From Posidonia oceanica (taxonomy: Eukaryota > Streptophyta > Magnoliopsida > Alismatales > Posidoniaceae), in NCBI GenBank assembly GCA_037176725.1, contig JAZBRS010000026.1, positions 103,151,501-103,215,500 on the forward strand: a stretch of 64,000 nt of DNA, read 5' to 3'. This document shows, one piece after another, positions 22,149 through 35,066 of the stretch. Numbering within the stretch: the stretch's first letter is position 1; each line of letters starts with the position of its first letter. A model generated the notes under the pieces. It was not told the origin of the DNA, did not search any database, and saw only the letters and a list, made by a program, of their open reading frames with translations. The position numbers and the translations under genes are program-made.

Positions 22149-23365
22149 AGGTACATGAGATTATAATTCATCGACAAATGTCGGTAATCTCATTACCCCT
22201 TCTATTGAAAAAGTGATTTTTTTTAAAGTTAAACATGATTATTTATAAGTTTTTTATTGAAAATTGAATGCTTAATGAAATTATTTGGATAGAATATCTC
22301 TCAATTCATTTATCATGATTTTACATATTTTTATTTAATTTTTTCAAATTTATCTCAATTTTTCTTGAATTAATATGCTTATGTTCTTGCATAGAATTCG
22401 GTCTACCGAATTTATTCGGTCTACCGAATTGCTTGCAGTTGAAATTTTTTGGATGTTAAGTTTCTTTTATAGATTTTAAACTTGAAGCAAAATTCTTTAT
22501 ATCCTTTATATCCATAGCTTGTACTCATTTGATTATCATCATGCCTTGATTATATACTTGGCTCTTATAAGCTTTCAATATATGCATGAATGGACCAAAT
22601 AAAGAATTATTATAAATTTCATATGTAATTAAACTTGATTGGCATATCTTATCTTGTTGAGTTATGGACTATAGTGCTTTATCTTTTTCGATCATGAATG
22701 AATTGTAGATTATTATTAGTCTTTGTCACACCCTCTAGTTCATTTTGCTCATAAAAGGGATGAGAATTTTTCAAGACTACATATTCTTACTAATGATTAT
22801 ATTAATAATGATACTTGATACAATTTTTTTTACTATGCATGATGAAATGAGGGGGAGCTTTACTGAATAATTCTTTGTAATTGATATTTATTGATCTTTA
22901 CAATACACTTACTTATATTGAATAATTCTCTTTACCGATGCTTGAAGTGAGGAGAAGCTTATTGAAAATCTTCTATTTCTGTCATATGTTATATGATTCA
23001 TTGACTACCTTATGAAAGTTGATTTTGATGATTTTTACTAAATATCCTTTATCTTTTAATAATGTTCTTGCTTATATTGCTTTATTTTTTGGATTTACGA
23101 CTTCTATTCTTTTTGCTTATGACAAATTCTAAAGCTATTTTTTGAGCTTATCATGTTATTTTGAGTTAAGTGGGTGGTTGAGTCATACTTGAGCATATTT
23201 GTGTTTTAACTTGTATTATATCTTTTTGATATTCTTTTAATGTACTCATATAGTTAGGGGGAGCATTGATGTTTTTATTGACATATTTAATGTATGTTCT
23301 AATGAGAAGCCATTTCCATAGCTTTGAAATATTTGTAGTTTTGTCATCATCAAATAGAGGAAGAT
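22149..23365 (+). other. Non-coding 3' region of the TR-GAG-like element
   Basis: About 1.2 kb of AT-rich DNA where pol would be in a complete element. It holds a tandem pair of TTCGGTCTACCGAA words near 22398-22431, the same motif that is clustered in the LTRs, and ends in the polypurine tract. No pol motif is visible. Confidence 0.75.
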
Positions 23366-24504
23366 TATTGGCTAAATTAGCTTCATCTCGTTTTTGATGA
23401 TAGCAAAACATATTTGTATGCTAATCCTTCTTAATAGGTTAAGGAAGAGTTCTTATGGACCTTTGAAAAAGAAGAAATCAAAATTGGCTAGAAGGAATCA
23501 ATGTGGCAAATTCAAGACGACTTAAGTTATTCTTAAGTCAAATCATTTGAAGATTGGAGGTCAAGTTTTTATTGTAATTGTGCTTCATGTAAATGTAATT
23601 TATTGTATTCTAGGAACTTGTAATAATCTCCCAAATACCCCTATAGTGCCTTAGGAAAATAACCAAAGCCCTAAACCCAGTCATTCATTGAAAACATTAA
23701 GAAATAAGGAATAGGGCACATTTTAGCATACCGAATAATTTCGGTATACCAAAATTTGGCCTTACAGGGTTCACAACCGAGAACCAATTCGGTATATCGA
23801 AATATTTTCGGTCTACCGAATTGCTCGTTTATTGTGAACAATTGTGAGTCATTTGATATACCGAATGGATTTCGGTTTACTGAATGACTAACCGTTGGAG
23901 GAATATTGTAGCCGTTGGACATACACTTCCTATCCATTTTCTCTATATATAGGCACCCTCCTTTGACACAAAAGGCAACCCTTCTCTAGTACTTCAAGAA
24001 CTACTTATTGATTTGTTTTCAAACCTTTCCCATCATATTTCTTCAAGTTTAGCAAGAGAATCCTAATTCCATTCACAATCTACTGTTGCTCAATTGTATA
24101 TTTGGGAGAGATAAAAAGAGTTAGAGTTGTAATCTTCTTTTTCTTCTAGTGTAAAAGCTTCTCCGGTTGTAAGAAGGAAAAACTGCGGTTTTTACGGAGT
24201 CTTGGCGAGGGTTTCATCAAGGGGTGTAGAAACAGGATCTTGGTCCAGAATCAAGATCGGATAGAGAAATTCTTGAGGGGTTCTCGAATAGTGGACTAAG
24301 CCAGAGAGGCCAAACCACTATAAGTATCTTGTGTTTTCGATTTCTCTCATCTCCTTCTTTGCATGCTTATAGTTTAATCTTCAACTTCATTACTTTACTC
24401 ATTTCACTTACTATTAGCTTGTATTTGTTAAACAAGTTTTTAAATTGCCTATTATCTTCAAATTCTTTATTCACTTCCTCTAGAGAAGCCTATAGATCCT
24501 TACA
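23366..24504 (+). repeat. Right LTR of the TR-GAG-like element
   Basis: 1139 bases matching 19437-20577 with scattered substitutions. It starts TATTGGCTAAATTAGC (ancestral TGTTGG) and ends CCTTACA, followed by the GTAGT duplication. The three dyad motifs are also present, at about 23727-23888. Confidence 0.88.
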
Positions 24505-24509
24505 GTAGT

Positions 24510-24999
24510 AACAAGTTGTTTTGTGAATATGTGTGACGTTTCAAATATACAATGATACTTATGTATATGAGTGTCTGTTCTCTGTAAGCCTAGAGATGTC
24601 ATGACTGCAAGTTAGTAAGTGAATAATTTCTGAATGATATCAAGTCTTATGAGAGGATGGTAGTAGTACATCCTTGGAGATGCCTAACTAAATGATTGAC
24701 CTTGTGTGGCTGTAATAGAGGAATTGGGTTGTTTCTTGAAATCAATCATGATACAGGATATGGATGCATGACTATTAACGCATCAAACCTAAAGATCATC
24801 ACCATAGTCTTTGTCATGTTGTTACCAATGGACATCTTCACACCAAAGGTTTAAGTTCAAGACATAAGTTCACCTAGTTCCTGTAGAAGTAATATTGGCT
24901 AACTCAGGTAATGGTTAAAACCGGGAGGTACTATTACTGAAAGTATGACATGATAGCTGATTCTAGAAAGCACCTTACACTTTGGACTTTGTGGGGGAT
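24510..24999 (+). other. 3' untranslated part of the outer copia element
   Basis: The sequence resumes here after the nested insertion. It carries no gene and ends with the polypurine tract next to the right LTR. Confidence 0.75.
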
Positions 25000-25990
25000 T
25001 GTTGAACATTTAATTAATCAGGTTTAAATTGGACTTAATTAGACCCATGATACTTGATTAAAGAATGCTCATGTTAAGTCCATCACGATGCCTTTGTTGA
25101 TTAGGATTAAATATCTAGTAATAAGTCCAAAGGTGTAAGTCCAAGAGAGGGAACATTTTGGAGGGAAGTTTTGTGCATAAGAGTGGGTCTTTAGTCTCAC
25201 ATTGGTAAATAGTAAAAACTTAAATGAGTCTATATCCTAGGAGTCCTAGAACAATTGTTTACAAGAGCTTGGATAAGGCATGGGTGACCACACGCGCACG
25301 CGCACGTCGAGCCGGGCTCAGGCTTGAGAACTTGAGGGAATGGTCTCTAGGTACTTTTTGCACAAAATTACAAATAGCTAATCAAGGTTAATCGAGGTCT
25401 TACCTTAATTAATTTCGATCTGCCCGTTGTTAGTCGTCAAACTACGTCCTCCGGTGTTTCCAAATTACGTGCGACACGTCTTCAGAATTGTGGGTCGTTA
25501 AGAGATGGTGCGGGGAGGGCAAGGACATTTACGTAACACTTCCTTTCTTGCGCTCTTTATTCGAGACTTTCCTCTTTTGGTTCTAACACCAGTGACGATT
25601 CTGTGTTCTCCGGCAACGACCCTGCGACGAGTCTATGGTAACTCTGCATCCCTCTCCACTGATTGCTGTGTTACTTGAATCAACAAGCAAATGAGGTGTA
25701 ATCTACGTGTAGACGAGAACCTGGTACGTTCTCTATCTACTGTGATCATTTTATCCTTAGAGAAAAAACGTGGAAATCCTAAATACTGGTTGTGGGTCGT
25801 TGTTTTCTCTAAAGTAAGTCCTTCAGGACGACTCGATCAGATAAATTCTAACTCTGTTTCTCTGTTTTATTACTGTTACATGTATTCATTGTTCATGATG
25901 TTTCTTAGATCTTACTTTATAACTTTAATCGACATGTTAATCAATATAATTAATATATGTATTCATATAATTCCACATTTGGTTCCATCA
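25000..25990 (+). repeat. 3' LTR of the copia element
   Basis: 991 bases matching the 5' LTR. The equivalent of the 21-G run reads GGTGCGGGGAGGG here, so the homopolymer in the other LTR is a later expansion or an assembly artefact. Confidence 0.85.
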
Positions 25991-25995
25991 TTTCA

Positions 25996-28717
25996 GATTG
26001 CTGATTGCTTGCGACTCTAGCTGTGGAAGAAGATGATGTCGAGTAGTCGCCTTCCAATTAGGTGTAGAGTCGTGGTTTGGGAATTAAAATTTAGATGGAG
26101 TGGTACCAGTCCTTTTTTGTAAATAAAATGGCGTTGATCCCACAGTTTAGTGTTATGCTTTGCTCTTCTAGCGCTTGAATTGCACAACGATGTTCATTAT
26201 TTGTCCTTTCTTTTTTTCTTTTAAAGATGCGAGAAAATGGGATTACAGCCTGTGTTGTTTGTATGGGCACGCACGAGGAATTGTTGCTACTTGTTTTATT
26301 GACGTTAATAAAGATAAGAAACATATAGGGCCAATTAGAGCTCTGTATCATTTGTATCGTCATAGGTACTTCTTGCCACTTGTAGTCCTGCCGACATCGC
26401 AAAGGATCAGCATCAGAGACCACTAGTAAGTTAATAAAATGGTTTACTGTAAAACAAGTCATATCCCATCCCATCAACGTACCCAACAAACCTTCCAGGT
26501 GTGATGTTCCCTCCCCTGTCATATGAAGCACACCATATTTTTAAAGTTTCTCGTATTAACATGCACTGACCTCATCCGTTATTCATCTAAAGCAAGTACT
26601 TCCAAGAAATCTCCTCTTCACTTTCAGCATGCTGAAATCTTTTACTGCAGGTAGTGTCACTCAAATAATTAAAAAGCCTAACTTTTTCTTTTTCACCGGA
26701 ACACCTTTTTACATGATGGCCTTTTGCCCTTTGTTGAATTAAAAGCCGATCAGTTCTTGTGGGTCCAGAAATGCGTTTCTGGGCTTTCTCTTGGGCCTAG
26801 TGGATCGATCCACTTGACAAGTTGAATGTCCTGTGGCTGGAATAGAATTTTGAGGACTTCACTTGTGAATTGTGATTGTGACAATGGTATATGATTTTGT
26901 TCTTGTCGTAAGCATTGTTGTCGTCTTCCTCCTCCTCCTTTCTGTCGGTAAAATGACCATTGACTTTATTGTCAGCTCTGGATGATCGTCACTGTTGTTG
27001 TCAATAGAGTGGTCGCCGCCGTCATCGATGACCTTAACTCTACTTGCCAAAAGAAGATAAAGAAAGGTATAATAGTACATCCAAGTTATATTAATTTTAA
27101 AAGGAAAAGAAACTTAATGTTTTATAAGAAGACATGTATTTCTTCTTAAATACCACTTTCTATATTCCTCGCTATGCCACCAACACATCTCACTCTTAAA
27201 CGACTAAGATATATTAGATTCCATGCTACCATACACTTGTTGTACTTCAGCATCTCTATGTGAATATACTTTAGCATCTCTAGATGTCAATTGGTTGTAC
27301 ATCTTTTGAAAATAAATCCAATTTTAGATACAGAACTTCGAATACAAGAAAACTCCATAATAGAACGACTAAATTGCTACGATGGGTGTGTGTCGCCGAT
27401 TGACACTCAGATGTCCTATTTGAGTGTCACCTATTTTGTTTTCACTATTGAGAATTAAGGGATCCACAGCAAAGTAAGCCTCACTACCACAATGGACTTC
27501 ATTGAAGGCATTTGAAATGACATTATGTTTCAAAGCGACCCCTTCCGAAAAACTAAAATAAACGGATCAGAAAAGCATTTTGTAGACCATTCTCTTTTAT
27601 CAGTGAGAGAGAGTCTAGTATTCACAAGCATAACATAGATTTTGTTGGTTTCAGAAAGTTTCAATTCTTATCGTTAATTCAAACATATGAATGATAAAAT
27701 TTACAACTACAAGAAAAAAAATTGTTATTATTGCTAGTAAGAATTGTAACTTACGAGATAAACCATGAGTACCTTAAAATTTCCTTTATTTATATTAAAG
27801 AGGCACCACAACACATTTGGTTCCCAGGGATTCTCACCTCCTTGAATTCCCTAAATTATGTTTGATTGATGATGCCCTTGTTTATATCGAGTGTTCTTTT
27901 ATGTGTAACTAATATTTTAGACCATGGTTTAAGATAAAGCAATGTTAGCATATTTTCCATTGTTTATGTCCATCTTTTATTTGGTACATGTATTTATTAC
28001 ATATATCTCCTTCTTTTCTGCTCTTCATTTACATGAGTATCTAACAACACACAAAATGATTATCACCTTGTTGCTTATTCACAAACAACTATTACAAGTG
28101 AATATACTGTGAAACATAAGCACTTGAATATATTTGGTTTCAATATTTTGGATCTATTTAGAGAACTTCTTTATTTTGAATTTTATATATTATTATGTTA
28201 GAATTTGCATTTTCTACATGAAAAATGTTTGAGGGAACTTCTCCCAAAAGTTCATGATTATCGGATTTATTTGAGAGCATAGAAGTCAAGATAGTTTGCC
28301 TTTTACTAACAAAAGTTGTGTTCTAAAATCTTACTTGGTATTTTTGCACCATTATTATTGATTCTTGCATTTTATATTGATTCTTTCACCTACAAAAGGA
28401 AAGACAATCTCCCAAACCATACAGTTTGCAAACAGTAATATGTCTCCTTGACAATTCAACTACCAGAGAAAGACATCAGGATTCCATTCCTATGAATACT
28501 CTCTTCCAACATAATTTGAATTTAAATTAAAAATACAATAAACTTTGGTACTTACATATCTAATTTCATTTTCACAAAAACAGACGTCAATAATGGATCC
28601 TCTCTCCAACCCATGTTGTTTCTCAACTCAACAAACTTTCTCTCCTTTACTTTCCTTTTTTTACTTTCATGTTTCCTTCTTTTGAAGTTATTATTTCAAA
28701 AAAGCTTGATATTTAAA
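25996..28717. other. AT-rich intergenic DNA
   Basis: I found no supported gene in about 2.7 kb. An open frame on the minus strand (26091-26531) matches nothing I recognise and is treated as chance. A stretch at about 27440-27640 reads through in parts on the minus strand and might be an old coding relic, but too little is left to name it. Confidence 0.5.
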
Positions 28718-28728
28718 GAGTACATTTA

Positions 28729-29242
28729 GCGATGGTCATTGCTGATCGGACCTATGACTAACACGTTAATGAATTAGAGTCAGAAATAGGTTAATCTATT
28801 TGACCCGTTTAATAAATGGATTGAATTTGAATTCAATAGAGATAACTTGTTTATAACCTATCAACTCATATAAAAAATTAAATATATGATCTTTTAATTT
28901 AAATTTATAAAGATATGTAGTTATAAAGATTGACTCGTATTCATAATTATATATTTACAAGTTATTATTCACTTGTGTCTTATGAATAAGTATTTAAGCA
29001 ATTATCTTTTTTATAAGATTAAATAGGTTCAACGAGTAATACAAGTCGAGTTGACTTGTCTAATTCATTTAATAAAATAAAGGGGTTAAACGAGTTGTGT
29101 CGGCTCAACCCATTTGTATATAAATTGAACTCGAGCTAAAATTTTTGATCTATTTAAACACGTTGTATTCAGATTGATTGTAAATGAATTGGATTAAAAA
29201 CAGTTTACCCAAACCCGATCCATGACCCCATTTTACCGTCAT
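28729..29242. mobile_element. Probable hAT-type miniature element
   Basis: The flanks carry the same 11 bases GAGTACATTTA (28718-28728 and 29243-29253), which include an 8-bp hAT-sized duplication. The ends are imperfectly inverted (left GCGATGGTCATTG; right, in reverse complement, ATGACGGTAAAATGG). The AT-rich interior contains words such as TTGACCCG and GGCTCAACCCA, typical of hAT miniature elements, and has no transposase. Confidence 0.6.
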
Positions 29243-29253
29243 GAGTACATTTA

Positions 29254-30239
29254 AACAAAAAAAATATTTAAGTCACGTTACATGTGCATTTCAATAGTAC
29301 TGGATGAATTATCTTTGGTGGTATGTCAGAGCAAAACGGGAAAATATTCATATAAAAACTTTAGAGAGATTTTTTACAAGTCAACTTGTGCAGCTGTCAC
29401 AAGTGCATGGGGCCGCCCACTGACGTACACATGGCAGTGGGCCTCATGCCCTTGTGAGAGGATCGGCCCATACCGAATTAATCAAGAGTTTGAGGTTTGT
29501 TCTAATATCAAATGAGCGCCTATATTCTAGTGACTTTAGTGTACACGTCTCAAGTTTGGATATTTTTACAAAAAAAAGCCTACTGTCTATTTGTTCCACA
29601 CCATTAATCGAAAAACAATTAACTTGAGTTGTTAACTTGAGCTAGACATCATCTCTGAATTTCATGAACCTTTTCTAAAAAAGAATTCCAGAAGTTGACC
29701 CTTCTTTCATCAATGTAAGTATGAAGTTTCTTCATGATGCCGGAGGATCAAACTTACGGTAAAGTTACAAATGCTAGAGTCACACTGGCAATCTTTTTTT
29801 TCCAGTGATTCTGTGTACAAGTTTTGGCAAATAAACAATTGTTGGGCATGCACAGGGAGACTTTCTAAATAGTACGACGATGGATGACTACGATGGAAGC
29901 ATAGTGAAACTCTCCAGCTAGCTAGATAGTAGTACTGTGATAACTGATAATGATTCCGACGAAGCACCTTCGTTGGTAAGCTCATGCATCCGGTTCGACC
30001 AATTAACCACCACCTCAAGCATATAGTGGGTGACACTAATTAAGGTTGTGTTTTTGTAAAGATTCTTTTGTGCCAGGATGAGCTAGCTATACAAGGCTGT
30101 ACTCTTCTGGTTTTTATCCAAGTTTTTTTTTGTTTCCCACACTCGATATTTTGTTTTATATTGGATACCTTCCGATTTGGTGCGGGGGCAGTGTGACATG
30201 GGCTCATGCATGCACTGAATTAGAAGAAGTCCAAAAAAT
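29254..30239. other. Intergenic DNA with one strong inverted repeat
   Basis: No gene is supported. A GC-rich imperfect hairpin occupies 29397-29457, with arms built on CACAAG..GCATGGGGC and CCCACTG and their complements around a loop of about 12 bases. The rest is unremarkable. Confidence 0.5.
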
Positions 30240-33200
30240 ATGTATGGGAGCCAACAGGAAGGACGCTTGAACTTAAGGCCGATGTGCTTGCTATTCAAGA
30301 CCAAGCGGATATTCCTATTACCAGGGTGTTTCAAACTCTCAAGAAAGACAAGACTTGGTGGTGGTGGTGGACAAGCCGGATTTTTGTTGGGATGAAGATC
30401 CTGAGATTCGGGCAATGTTAGTGACATGCAGTTTTTTCAAGAAGACATAAATGGTGATCTTGGGGAGCCTCATGGAGACGTAGAGGATAGAAACTCGGAG
30501 CGTGAGGTGGGAAACTTAATTGGGAGAGATGGATAATATAATGGAACACACGTCTGTGATGGAATTGGATGGCACCGTTGAAAAGGCTGGTGATAAGAAT
30601 GCTAACGAAGACAGGGACCACGTGGAGGAGAATCAGGAGCACTTAAGAGCAAAACCATGCACATGAAGGTGGTTTTTCATGCTCGTCTGGGAAGGAAGTG
30701 ACTCAAGGAGGTCATCAGGTGGAGACTGGAACAGTGGAGGGCCTTGGTATTGTTATCAAGCGCCGACCGGGGGCTGGCGTCATCTTCTTCTGATGTTCGA
30801 ACAGGTGGGGATCAACAAAGAAGCATATACATCAAGAAGGTCGGTTGGTCCTGTTACTCGGAGTAATAATTAGTCATTCCCTGGGTCTCAAAATGCTTTT
30901 GATATTTTATCCAATAAAGATGATTATTTGGAATGCTAGAGGGATGGGTAGAAAATTGAAATATCTGGTTAAAATTCATAAGCCTCTAATGGTGGCTATT
31001 CTTGAACCTATGATTGAGGTGGCTCTCATAGTGTCTCTTTTTGATATTGATATTGGTGGTAGTGTTTATGTTAATCTCATTTATGCCAATTGTGATGGGA
31101 TTCAACGTAGAAGGCTTTGGGAGCATTTGTTTTCTTTATCTCAGATGCAGTTTCTGGATCCTTGGTGTGTGGTTGGGGACTTCAACTCTAACTTGTCTGT
31201 TTCTGACAGAAAGGGTGGCAAATTTCCTAGACAACTTTACATGAATGATTTTATGGAATGTTTGACATCTTGCATGCTTGTTGATGCTGGTTATATAGCT
31301 TCTCCATTCACATGGTGTAACAACCAAATGGGGGAGAACAGAATCTTGGCTAGGCTAGACAGATGCTTGGTGAATGCCTATTGTCAGAATTTCCAGGTGA
31401 AGGTTACTCATCATTCGCGTGCTCATTCAGACCATGCTCCTCTTTTGGTTAACCTTGCTCGGCATCAGGATTTTGGTCTATGTCCTTTTAAATTTTTGGA
31501 TGTGTGGCTAGAGGATGAGGCGTGTATTTAGATTATTCAGCAATCTTGCGAACAACCAGTGTGTGATGAAGGTGACATGTCCTTTCGGTGGTTTCTTAAA
31601 TTGAATCGGCTTAAACAGGCTTTGAGGGTATGGAATAGAGATCATTTTGGGAATATTTTTTATAAAGTGAAGGAGGCAGAGAACAGATTGTCTTGTGTTC
31701 AAGGTCTTCTTGATGACAACTTCAATGTGGAACAGTGGCATGAGGTGATTCAAGCTCAGCAGGTCTTGGATCAAGTGCTCAAGAGAGAGGAGAAATTCTA
31801 GTACCAGAAGGCTCATTGTACATGGATGCAAGAAGGGGACAAGAATACTACATATTTTCATAATATTGTGAAACAGAGGCGACGTCAAAGTACAATTCAG
31901 GCTATTAAGAATGACAAGGGAGACTAGGTACATGATGCTAAACAAATTCAGGATGTTGGTATCTTTTTCTTCAGGGACTTATTCAAGTCAAAGGGGTGCA
32001 CAGTAGATGATTCTCTTTTGGATTGTATTCCAAGGTTGATTTTTGAGGAGGATTGCTTATCTATCACGAGAATGCCAGATATGGAGGAGTTCTATGCTAC
32101 ACTACGGTCTATGCCTGTTGGAGCGGCTGCTGGTCCTAATGGTTTTCCTTTGTCTTTCTACTTGGCAGCTTGGGATGTTATAAAAGAGGATTTGCTTGCT
32201 CTGGTTAAGTACTTCTTTGTTGGAGGACAGATGCATAGGAGTATTACTTCCTCTATGAAATGTCTGATTCCTCAGGTTGGGAGCCCAATCAGTTTCACTT
32301 TGTTCAGGCCTATAAGCGTTGGGAATGTGGTTTCTAAGGTTTGTTCTAAAATTCTCAAAAATAGGCTTATATCTTGGCTTCCCAAGTTAATTGGGAAAGA
32401 GCAAACAAGCTTTGTGCAGGGTAGGGATATCTATGATCATATTCAGTTGGCTCAGGAATTGATTGGGGATATTGATAAGAAGTGTAAAGGAGGAAATGTG
32501 GTGTTCAAGCTAGATATGTTGAAGGCATATGACAGAATGGAATGGGCATTTCTTTTCCAAGTGCTCCACCATTTTGGGTTCTCAGAAAGGTTTATTGATC
32601 TTGTCAGGAGAACTATTAATAATAACTGGTTTTCTGTCATTATTAATGGGAAACAGGCAGGGTTTTTTAAATCTTCGAGGGGTCTTAAACAAAGAGATCC
32701 CCTTTCGCCATCTTTGTTCATTCTAGCCCAAGAGGTTTTCAGTAGGGGTCTCAACTTGTTGTTCAATAGAGGGGTGTGTAAAAGATATAGCACGGTTGGC
32801 AAAGGGATCAATCCTATGTATTTATTTTTTGTAGATGATGCATTACTTTTTGCTAGAACTGATGGGACTTCTGTTTCCAATCTCATGGAGTTTATTGAGA
32901 GGTATGAGCTTTCCTCAGGCCAGTGTATGGGCAGAAATAAGTGTAATTACTATTGGCGTCAAAATACGATCAGAAATGATTTGATTGAGCTTTGTCCTGG
33001 ATTCTCAAAGTGTTCTTGGCCTTTAGTATACTTGGGAGCCCCTATTGCTGCTGGACGTTTTAAGGGGGCCTACATTAGGCCTCTTGTGGAGAAGATTCAG
33101 AAGCATGTTGATAGCTGGGGTTGCAAGTTTCTTAGTATGGCTAGTCGTCTTACCTTGGTGAAGAATGTTCTCTGTTTTATTCCATTGCATATTTTGACTG

Positions 33201-35066
33201 TGTTGAAAGTGTCGATGCATGTCATTGATGAAATTGAAGGGCTACTTAGTGACTTTTTGTGGGGTCCTAAGGATGGCCGAAAGATGCACCACTGGGTTAG
33301 ATGGGAGAACTGTACGAGATCTTTGAGGGATATGGGATTGGGAATTCGGAAATTGGCAGATATGTTCCATCTTTTCAAAATCAAGAGTTGCTGGAAGCTA
33401 CTTCTAAAAGAATCTCTTTGGAGTGTTTTTTTGCAACTAAGTATAAAGTAGATCTTCAAAAGTAGTATGCTCCAACACCTTCTTATGCTTTAGTACGTTG
33501 GAAATCTCTTATGCCTGTGATTTCTTGGGTGATTTCTCAATCTTGTTGGATTAATAATAAAGGTGACAGGTCCTTCTGGATGGATAAGTGGCATGCGGAT
33601 GGTATCCTTTTCAACCATTTAGAACATCGGCCTTTCATAGATTTGGGAGTCAAGGTGGTAGACGTGTTTTTCAACAGGGATCTCTTTGTAGATCACGTTG
33701 GTGGCAATGACGAAGAGGTGGCTCTCATCTCCATGTTGATTAGCAGGGTGACAGAGATAGGCTTTTTTGGATGTCACAGTTTGATGGTGTTTTTTCAATT
33801 AAGAGTGCATCCATTGCTCTTAATACTAATTCTCGGTTGAATAACAGGAATAAGTGGATTTGGACGATGATGGTGCCTACTAAGATGTCTTTGTTCTTAT
33901 GGTGGATTGCATGGAATGCTGTGGCTATGGATGCAAATGTGCAATCACGAGCTATCCATTTTGTTTCCAAGTGCAGTTATTGTATAAGACCACAGGTGGA
34001 GATGTTGGATCATTTGTTAATTCATGGGGATTTGGGTGCTAACGTGTGGTCTTTCTTTAGGAATGTTCTACATATACAAGTTTATGGGGATCTGGTCTCT
34101 TCTATCTCTGCTTGGCAGGATTTTGCGAAGAGGTCCTCTTATAAGCATGCTCTTATTGGGTTTCTCCCAGGTTACATTTGCTGGCATATCTGGAAAGAAC
34201 AATGCAATAGGAGATTCTCTGGTCAGTATCGTGGTTGGCGGCAAGTTACTTTGGCAATTGTTGTAGAATATAATCACATGTTACGCCACAAGAACTTCAC
34301 TTCATTGGGTGGGCAAGCTACTTCTCTTCAGCGTGCATGCTTCAAAGTTCCTTCCTCTCTTCTGGATCGTTGTATGGTTGTCCGGTGGTTGTCTCCAGTG
34401 TATGGTTTCAAGGCAAATGTAGATGGCTCTTCTTCTTCGTCTAGTGCAGGAGGAGGAGGCCTTGTCAGAGACGTGCATGGCTAGGTACACTTAGCTTTTT
34501 CCCATTATTATGGTGATATAACTAACAATGAAGCTGAGATGAGAGCTGTTTGGAACGTGCTAGTTCTGTGTGAGAAGCATGGTATTCTAGTGACAGAGGT
34601 TCAATCTGATTCAATGCAGGTGGTGCTTATGTTGCAAAGGAAGATTAATGTTAGCTAGAGATGCAACACTTGGTGGTGCCATATTCTACAAAGGTTCTCA
34701 GTTACATTCTCTCACTGTTACCATGAAGGAAATGGAGCGGTAGATTTCTTCGCAAAGGAAGGTGGTCGTCGGCATGGCCATCAGTTGTATCAGAATTTCA
34801 ATGAGCTTTCGACGTAATTAAAGGGGATTTGTAATCTGGATAGATGGAAGGTTCCTAGTTTGCGGACTAGAAGGAGTACAAGTTAGTCTTTTTCTCCTCT
34901 TCTTTTCTCCTAAGGGCATGGGTTTTTTGAGAGGAGTTTTTTCAGACTAACATATGGACTGGTGATTGATGGGTCTATATCCTCGCTTTGATGGTGTATC
35001 ATTCTTTATTGTGCTCTCACCATTTTTATCAATAAATAAAAAATTTCTATTGCCAAAAAAAAAAAA
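30240..35066 (+). mobile_element. L1-type LINE retrotransposon, inactive
   Basis: A non-LTR element with an ORF2-like pseudogene (30920-34886), a short 3' untranslated region with ATCAATAAATAAAAAATTT, and a terminal A-run at 35055-35066. The 5' border is uncertain: 30240-30919 contains broken coding-like sequence that may be the end of ORF1 or the linker, and I found no matching target duplication. The 3' end abuts a fragment of Ty3 leader at 35067, so the LINE probably inserted into that leader or the junction was rearranged. Confidence 0.82.
30920..34886 (+). pseudogene. LINE ORF2: endonuclease, reverse transcriptase, RNase H, broken
   Basis: The frame starts MIIWNARGMGRK, as plant L1 endonucleases do, and keeps GDFNS (about 31180) and HSDHAPLL (about 31425). 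The stretch after LEPMIE looks shorter than usual, suggesting an internal deletion. Reverse transcriptase runs about 32080-33000 with SFVQGRDI and the catalytic FVDDALLF near 32828. A zinc-binding CSYC plus HLLIH segment lies near 33970-34020. A C-terminal RNase H follows, with NVDGS (about 34415), NEAEMRA (about 34530), QSDS (about 34605) and a final GAVDFFAKEGG (about 34735). Stops lie at 31529, 31799, 31925, 33449, 34482 and near 34656, with frame changes at about 33460-33510 and 33770. The protein would nick target DNA and copy its RNA in place. Confidence 0.88.

Larger units (their letters stand above)
19437..24504 (+). mobile_element. TR-GAG-like non-autonomous LTR retrotransposon (nested)
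   Basis: Direct LTRs 19437-20577 and 23366-24504 enclose 2788 bases. A perfect 5-bp duplication GTAGT flanks the element (19432-19436 and 24505-24509), so it inserted intact into the older copia element. A primer-binding site matching initiator tRNA-Met follows the left LTR and a purine-rich tract (AATAGAGGAAGAT) precedes the right one. The interior encodes only a gag-like protein; no protease, integrase or reverse transcriptase motifs appear. That matches the TR-GAG class described for plants (from memory). A pol deletion derivative of an autonomous copia element is the alternative. Mobilisation would need enzymes supplied in trans. Confidence 0.88.
14329..25990 (+). mobile_element. Ty1/copia LTR retrotransposon, interrupted by a second element
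   Basis: The direct terminal repeats 14329-15356 and 25000-25990 both start TGTTGRAYATTTAATTAATC and end CATCA. The flanks TTTTA (14324-14328) and TTTCA (25991-25995) agree in 4 of 5 bases, an eroded duplication. Between them lie gag, protease, integrase and then reverse transcriptase/RNase H, the Ty1/copia order. A polypurine tract (GTGGGGGAT) precedes the right LTR. A complete younger LTR element with 5-bp duplications sits at 19437-24504, just after the RNase H region. The LTRs differ by roughly a tenth by eye, so the element is old, and pol has frameshifts and stops. Confidence 0.9.

Noticed and set aside
26091..26531. 146-codon minus-strand open frame
   Set aside because: No recognisable domain, no splice or family evidence, AT-rich surroundings. 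Chance cannot be excluded.
29710..30642. Minus-strand frames of 74-114 codons before the LINE
   Set aside because: No domain recognised, and they overlap the putative LINE 5' region on the opposite strand.
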